From contig ONFJ01000003.1 in the NCBI GenBank assembly GCA_900317085.1, forward strand, positions 1 to 52,564: a DNA stretch of 52,564 bases. The letters run 5' to 3'. This DNA comes from an uncultured Eubacteriales bacterium (GTDB lineage: Bacteria > Bacillota > Clostridia > Oscillospirales > Acutalibacteraceae). Under the pieces are notes generated by a model that had not been told where the DNA came from, searched no databases, and saw only the letters and a list, made by a program, of their open reading frames with translations. Below are positions 48,847 to 52,564 of the stretch, one piece after another. Position numbers and translations under genes: made by a program. Positions within the stretch are counted from its first letter, which is position 1. Every line of letters starts with the position of its first letter.

Positions 48847-49746
48847 ATGGCAAAAACAGAACTCATGGAGCTGAAGTTTCAGGCAGGAGCCCCCTTCGCC
48901 AACAGTCAGTACTACAAGTATGGCGATTACGACCTCCATTACCGGATCGACCCCGCCCGAGGCAAAGAGAAAGCGAAGATGTTCATGATCCATGGCTTCG
49001 GCTGTGACACGACGTTCTTCGACGAGCTCGTCGAGCGGTACACGAAGGCCGGCATCAAATGCGTCCGTGTCGACCTCCCGGACTTCGGCTATTCGACCCG
49101 CGAGGACAAGAACATCCACTTCGTCCCGCAGATCCAGATGCTCTATGCGCTGATGGACGAACTGGACCCCGACAAGACCGGATGGATCCTCGTCGGCCAC
49201 TCCATGGGCGGTTCGGTCGCGCTCCAGATGGCCAATGAAGACTTCAGCCGCTTCAACGCGATCATCCTGAACGCGCCGCTTCTCATGTTCAATGTCCCGC
49301 CGTGGCTCTCGAAGTTCATCATGGTCAAACCCATGCGGGTCTTCATGGACAAGGCGCTCGTGCTCTTCGCCCCCTGTGACTGGCTCTTCAAGGTCATCGA
49401 GTTCACGATGACCATGGACCCGATCTACTCGCTGAAGTATGACGCGAAGAAGTTCAAAACTCCTTATCTCGTCAAGGACAGCGGCACCGGCCTCTGCTAC
49501 ATGACGTCGAAGACCACCTGTCCGTCCCTCGATGAGCTCCACAAGATCACCATTCCGGTCCAGCTCGTCACCGGCACCGCCGACATGTTCGTCTTCCCCA
49601 CCAAGTCCGCCGCTCTGCGCGCCGCACTTCCCGAAGGCTTCGACGACCACAGAGTCAAAATGGGCGGTCACTGCTTCCTGCAGAACCGTGACAAGGAGAC
49701 TGCGAAATACGCGCTCGACTTCCTGAAGAGCAAAGGCCTTCTGTAA
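48847..49746 (+). CDS. Alpha/beta hydrolase (paralogue of the gene at 7674)
   Basis: The start is the ATG after GGAAAGGTGG (299 residues); a longer in-frame start overlaps the -10. Landmarks: MIHGFGCDTTFFDELVE, VRVDLPDFGYSTRED, VGHSMGGSVALQMA with Ser119, TGTADMFVF with Asp, and GGHCFLQN with His. There is no signal peptide. Large blocks are shared with the hydrolase at 7674-8591, so the two are products of a duplication within the lineage. The substrate is unknown. It is transcribed alone and convergent with the MATE transporter gene. Confidence 0.85.
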   Translation: MAKTELMELKFQAGAPFANSQYYKYGDYDLHYRIDPARGKEKAKMFMIHGFGCDTTFFDELVERYTKAGIKCVRVDLPDFGYSTREDKNIHFVPQIQMLYALMDELDPDKTGWILVGHSMGGSVALQMANEDFSRFNAIILNAPLLMFNVPPWLSKFIMVKPMRVFMDKALVLFAPCDWLFKVIEFTMTMDPIYSLKYDAKKFKTPYLVKDSGTGLCYMTSKTTCPSLDELHKITIPVQLVTGTADMFVFPTKSAALRAALPEGFDDHRVKMGGHCFLQNRDKETAKYALDFLKSKGLL

Positions 49747-49766
49747 AACCAGATACCAGACACAAA

Positions 49767-49800
49767 ACCTCCGGCACAGTCGTGTCGGAGGTCATTTTTA
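49767..49800. terminator. Terminator between hydrolase and MATE gene
   Basis: ACCTCCGGCAC pairs with GTGTCGGAGGT (one G-U) around AGTC and is followed by ATTTTTA. The T-run overlaps the MATE stop codon on the minus strand. Confidence 0.8.
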
Positions 49801-51198
49801 TCGTGTTGGCATGTTCTGTTGTTTTTCCTGCTGACTCAGCTTCCGGAAGAAGTTCAACGCAAAAGGCATGCTGGTCAAAGCGGTCGCCATGTCGGACCAC
49901 ATGACGGCACTCTGGATGCCGAGGAGCCCGATGACGCGGGGCAGGATAAGCAGGAGCGGAACGTAGTAGAGTCCGCTGCGCAGCGAGGACAGGAAGGTCG
50001 CGATGCGCGCCTCGCCGATCGACTGGAACATCATGTTCGTGCAGACGGCCATCGGCTGGAAGAACGCGGCGATGCCGAAGAACTTCATGGCGCCGGCGCC
50101 GATGCGAACGACTTCGGGGTCATCCCGGAAGAACTGGACGATGGGCTCCGCGAAGATGATCGCAAGGACGGCCAGGATACCGACGACGACTTCCGAGGAA
50201 ATCAGCGTGAACCAGTACCCCTCCCGCACGCGGTCTTCTCTTCCGGCGCCGTGGTTGTACGCCGCGACGGGCTGGTAGCCCTGGCCGATGCCGAGGACAA
50301 AGGCGAAGAGGAACATGGAGACGCGTCCGTCGATGGTCATGGCCGCGATGGCTGCATCGCCGTAGGGACGGGCCCCGATGTTGAGGAACGTGGTGCCGAA
50401 CATGCCGAGGAGCTGGCGGACCAGACTCGGGAAACCGTTCTGCACGACACGCACAGTGGTCTCCTTGTGTTTCAAATCGATGTTTTTGACCGACAGTTTA
50501 CTGATGGTCTTCCCTCTCAGGTACATGGAGAGGAGCAGCAGGAACGAGATGGTCTGGGACAACGCCGTCGCGAGGCCCGCGCCCCGGATGCCCATGTTGA
50601 AGCCGAAGATGAACAGCGGGTCGAGGAAGATGTTGAGCACGCTGCCGGAGACGAGACCGATCATCGCGTTGAACGCGCGACCTTCATATCGCAGGACGTT
50701 GTTGAGGACGCAGCTCGAGCAGAAGAACGTGCCGGACAGGAAGATGCATCGCGCATACTCGACCGCGTACGGCAGGATGGTCTCGGTGCTGCCGAGGAGC
50801 CGCATGAGCGGGGTCACGAAGATGAGTCCGATGACGGAGATGAGGAAGCCTAGGACGACCGTCGCGAAGAATGCGGTTGATGTCGTCTTGCTTGCCGCTT
50901 CCTGTTCCCCTCTTCCCAGCTGACGGCTCATGACCGCCCCGGCGCCGTGGCCGAACAGGAACCCGAAGGCCTGGTACGTGGCGAGGACCGCCATGACGAT
51001 ACCGATGGACGCGCTGGCGCTGGTGCCGAGCTTTCCGACGAAGTATGAGTCCGCGAGGTTGTACAGCATGGTGATCATCATGCTGAGGACGGTGGGGACC
51101 GCGAGTTTCGGGATCAGCTTTGGAATGGGCGTGCCGACGAGCTTGTCATACTGCGCCTGCTCTTCTGCAGTCCGTTCGCGATGTACCGCGTCCGCCAT
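49798..51198 (-). CDS. MATE family efflux transporter
   Basis: The start is the ATG after AAGGAGGTGG (466 residues). About twelve membrane segments in two similar halves are visible, with MATE patterns LAVPTVLSMMITMLYNLADSYFVGKLG in the first half and NIGARPYGDAAIAAMTIDGRVSMF in the second, and QLGRGEQEAASKT in the loop after TM3. MATE proteins export cationic drugs or metabolites against H+ or Na+. An extended -10 (TGCTATAAT, minus strand, hexamer at 51237-51232) lies about 35 bases upstream of the start. The substrate is unknown. Confidence 0.93.
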   Translation of the reverse strand: MADAVHRERTAEEQAQYDKLVGTPIPKLIPKLAVPTVLSMMITMLYNLADSYFVGKLGTSASASIGIVMAVLATYQAFGFLFGHGAGAVMSRQLGRGEQEAASKTTSTAFFATVVLGFLISVIGLIFVTPLMRLLGSTETILPYAVEYARCIFLSGTFFCSSCVLNNVLRYEGRAFNAMIGLVSGSVLNIFLDPLFIFGFNMGIRGAGLATALSQTISFLLLLSMYLRGKTISKLSVKNIDLKHKETTVRVVQNGFPSLVRQLLGMFGTTFLNIGARPYGDAAIAAMTIDGRVSMFLFAFVLGIGQGYQPVAAYNHGAGREDRVREGYWFTLISSEVVVGILAVLAIIFAEPIVQFFRDDPEVVRIGAGAMKFFGIAAFFQPMAVCTNMMFQSIGEARIATFLSSLRSGLYYVPLLLILPRVIGLLGIQSAVMWSDMATALTSMPFALNFFRKLSQQEKQQNMPTR

Positions 51199-51248
51199 GG
51201 TTCCCCACCTCCTTTCTAAGTTACAGCAGGTATTATAGCATAAAACGA

Positions 51249-51277
51249 AAGGGTTGCACGGTCTGTGCAACCCTTTT
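51249..51277 (-). terminator. Terminator of the geranylgeranyl-reductase-like gene
   Basis: AAGGGTTGCAC pairs with GTGCAACCCTT around a five-base loop; T-rich sequence follows on both strands. It lies 12 bases after the minus-strand stop and before the MATE promoter. Confidence 0.75.
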
Positions 51278-51289
51278 TTGCATGTTTTC

Positions 51290-52564
51290 TTATGCCTTGC
51301 CCATCGCTTTCAGTCTGTGGGTGAAGATGGTGTCATAGCATTTTGCCCAGGCCTGGACGGCGGGGCGGGAATACTGCTTCGGCAGGAACTGCTCGACCGC
51401 GAGTGCTGCGACGACATCGAGGACGACACCGGCGCCCTTCTTCAGAAGGTCGGGGTCCTTGACGATGGCCACACCGCGCTTCGGCAGGTTCGGGTCGAAG
51501 TGCAGGAATTTCCAGAGGCTCGTATGGTTCGCCGTGATGGTGAGTTCGTGGTGGGTCAGGATGCCCTCGTTGAACGCGTAGTCCAGCTGGTCCTGAGAAA
51601 TGCGGGTCAGCAGGAGTTTGACGAGTGCCAGCGGGGCGATGTTCTTGCCCATCTTCTGGAAATACTCGTACTGGTACGGCCAGAGGGTCTCGGCGGAGTA
51701 GGTCTCGGTCTTGTCATTGATGATGGTCTCCGCGAGGATCTTCGAATTCTTGATGGCGTTGCCGATGCCGGAGCCGATGATCGGGACCGTCATGAAGGCG
51801 GAGTCGCCGATGGCCGCGTAGCCGTCGGCCACCATGATGGACAGGGGCTGGCGGACCGGGATGAGGACGAGCTGGCCGCCGCGGAGCTTCTTCGTGCCGA
51901 GCTGCGGGTTCGTCTTGCGGTACCGGTCGGCGATTTCTTCGGCTTCCGAGACCGAGAGCGGGTCCATGTGGCCGATGAGGAGGTCCGAGAAGGTGTCTTC
52001 GGTGGCGATCCACCCGATGCCGATGGATTCGCTGTCCGGGTAGAGGATGACCTTGTACTTGTCATCGACCGTGGCAGGGTCGACGGGCAGGTCATAGAAG
52101 GCACGGTAGACGTAGAACTTCTCGCCCCAGTTCGGATGTTTCTGGATGCCGAGGCAGTCCGGCAGTTTCGTACGGATGACCGACTCGGCACCGGCGGCAT
52201 CGATGACCATGTCCGCCAGGAAGTCGCCCTTGTCGGTGGAGATGCCGATGACGCGGTCGCCGGCCATGACGGGGCCGTTGATCTTTACGCCATACTCGAT
52301 CTTCGCGCCGTTGTTCACCGCAAAGTCGATGAGGAGTTTATAGATGTCGGAGCGCTCCATCTTGATCTCCATCTCGTTCGGATCGTTCGGGACACGCTGA
52401 CGGATCTTCTTGTCCGGTGTGGTGTTCGGGCCGTAGAACGTCATGTCGATCTTCCACTCCCAGGGCAGTCCCACTTCTTCGGGGCGCGGACAGCCGACGA
52501 CGTCGAGGGCCTTCGGGTCGAAGATGTCGGTCCAGTCATAACCGAGCTTCCCCTCTTCGTTCCG
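51290..52564 (-). CDS. FAD-dependent oxidoreductase, geranylgeranyl reductase-like (N-terminus outside the window)
   Basis: The frame is open to the window edge, giving 424 residues; a GTG at 52474 is internal, not the start. The N-terminal FAD-binding motif is therefore not visible. Seen are MERSDIYKLLIDFAVNNGAKIEYG, FLADMVIDAAGAESVIR, VADGYAAIGDSAFMTVPIIGSGIGNAIKN (the second FAD-contact block, GD...P..G.G), and a C-terminal helical region. This layout matches the geranylgeranyl reductase/digeranylgeranylglycerophospholipid reductase-like flavoproteins, which reduce isoprenoid or similar double bonds; other halogenase-like or dehydrogenase members are possible. The substrate is unknown. A terminator follows the stop. 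Confidence 0.75.
   Translation of the reverse strand, partial: RNEEGKLGYDWTDIFDPKALDVVGCPRPEEVGLPWEWKIDMTFYGPNTTPDKKIRQRVPNDPNEMEIKMERSDIYKLLIDFAVNNGAKIEYGVKINGPVMAGDRVIGISTDKGDFLADMVIDAAGAESVIRTKLPDCLGIQKHPNWGEKFYVYRAFYDLPVDPATVDDKYKVILYPDSESIGIGWIATEDTFSDLLIGHMDPLSVSEAEEIADRYRKTNPQLGTKKLRGGQLVLIPVRQPLSIMVADGYAAIGDSAFMTVPIIGSGIGNAIKNSKILAETIINDKTETYSAETLWPYQYEYFQKMGKNIAPLALVKLLLTRISQDQLDYAFNEGILTHHELTITANHTSLWKFLHFDPNLPKRGVAIVKDPDLLKKGAGVVLDVVAALAVEQFLPKQYSRPAVQAWAKCYDTIFTHRLKAMGKA

Noticed and set aside
52472-52474. The GTG at 52474 as start of the last flavoprotein
   Set aside because: The frame stays open with sensible sequence to the window edge and the FAD-binding N-terminus has not yet appeared, so the gene begins outside the window.
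1-52564. CRISPR array, tRNA or rRNA genes, prophage or insertion sequence
   Set aside because: No regularly spaced repeats, cloverleaf-like sequences, transposase or integrase motifs were found in any intergenic region.

Overview
The window is about 52.6 kb of a GC-rich bacterial chromosome (roughly 60% G+C by eye, with AT-rich intergenic gaps). Strong AGGAGG-type ribosome binding sites, sigma-A-like promoters, many hairpin plus T-run terminators, occasional TTG starts, a Thr-rich lipoprotein, a 2[4Fe-4S] clostridial-type ferredoxin, thrH, pyruvate carboxylase and permuted family 3 glycosidases suggest a Bacillota, probably a gut or rumen clostridium. The genus cannot be named from the sequence. 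No rRNA, tRNA, CRISPR array, prophage or insertion sequence was seen.

Layout. 1-3.4 kb: the tail of a sodium:neurotransmitter symporter, an AT-richer toxin-antitoxin-like pair (DUF3990 plus HTH) between two near-identical terminators, and a DUF2804 protein. 3.5-8.6 kb: a lipid block with a lipase, oleate hydratase, a Crp/Fnr regulator and an alpha/beta hydrolase. 8.7-10.1 kb: a C_GCAxxG_C_C protein and a DUF4003 protein. 10.15-18.3 kb: a seven-gene Phe/Tyr operon (DAHP synthase, tyrA, aroB, aroA, aroC, pheA and a fused aroE-aroK) behind a Tyr/Phe-rich leader peptide and an intrinsic terminator. 18.3-22.4 kb: thrH, ferredoxin, trmN6-like and rsmI methyltransferases, a PNPOx-fold protein and an orphan mannitol-type EIIB domain. 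22.4-27.4 kb: two secreted SGNH hydrolases, then folA-ychF-CDF transporter. 27.5-33.9 kb: a hydrolase, birA, pyruvate carboxylase and a third SGNH hydrolase. 34-38.1 kb: galK, galE and a short DUF1667-like protein, divergent from an FAD oxidoreductase. 38.2-44.7 kb: a family 3 glycosidase, a gene remnant, purC, a lipoprotein, a HAD hydrolase, a DUF1848 fragment and a CBS protein. 44.8-52.6 kb: an amidohydrolase, glgA, a frameshifted flavin reductase, a hydrolase paralogue, a MATE exporter and a partial geranylgeranyl-reductase-like flavoprotein.

How the genes work together. The aro operon carries chorismate synthesis and both prephenate branches except for 3-dehydroquinate dehydratase. Its leader makes Phe/Tyr attenuation likely. 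BirA sits directly before pyruvate carboxylase, its probable substrate. Lipase and oleate hydratase could release and then hydrate unsaturated fatty acids, with the Crp/Fnr gene upstream as the likely regulator. galE-galK is a partial Leloir pathway.

The least explained signals are an intergenic short motif (AAATCGCC or GGCGATTT) found repeatedly in terminators, beside stop codons and inside promoters; the common promoter architecture of the ferredoxin and orphan EIIB genes; and a DAHP synthase lacking its usual metal-binding cysteine. All calls come from reading motifs; no database search was possible.
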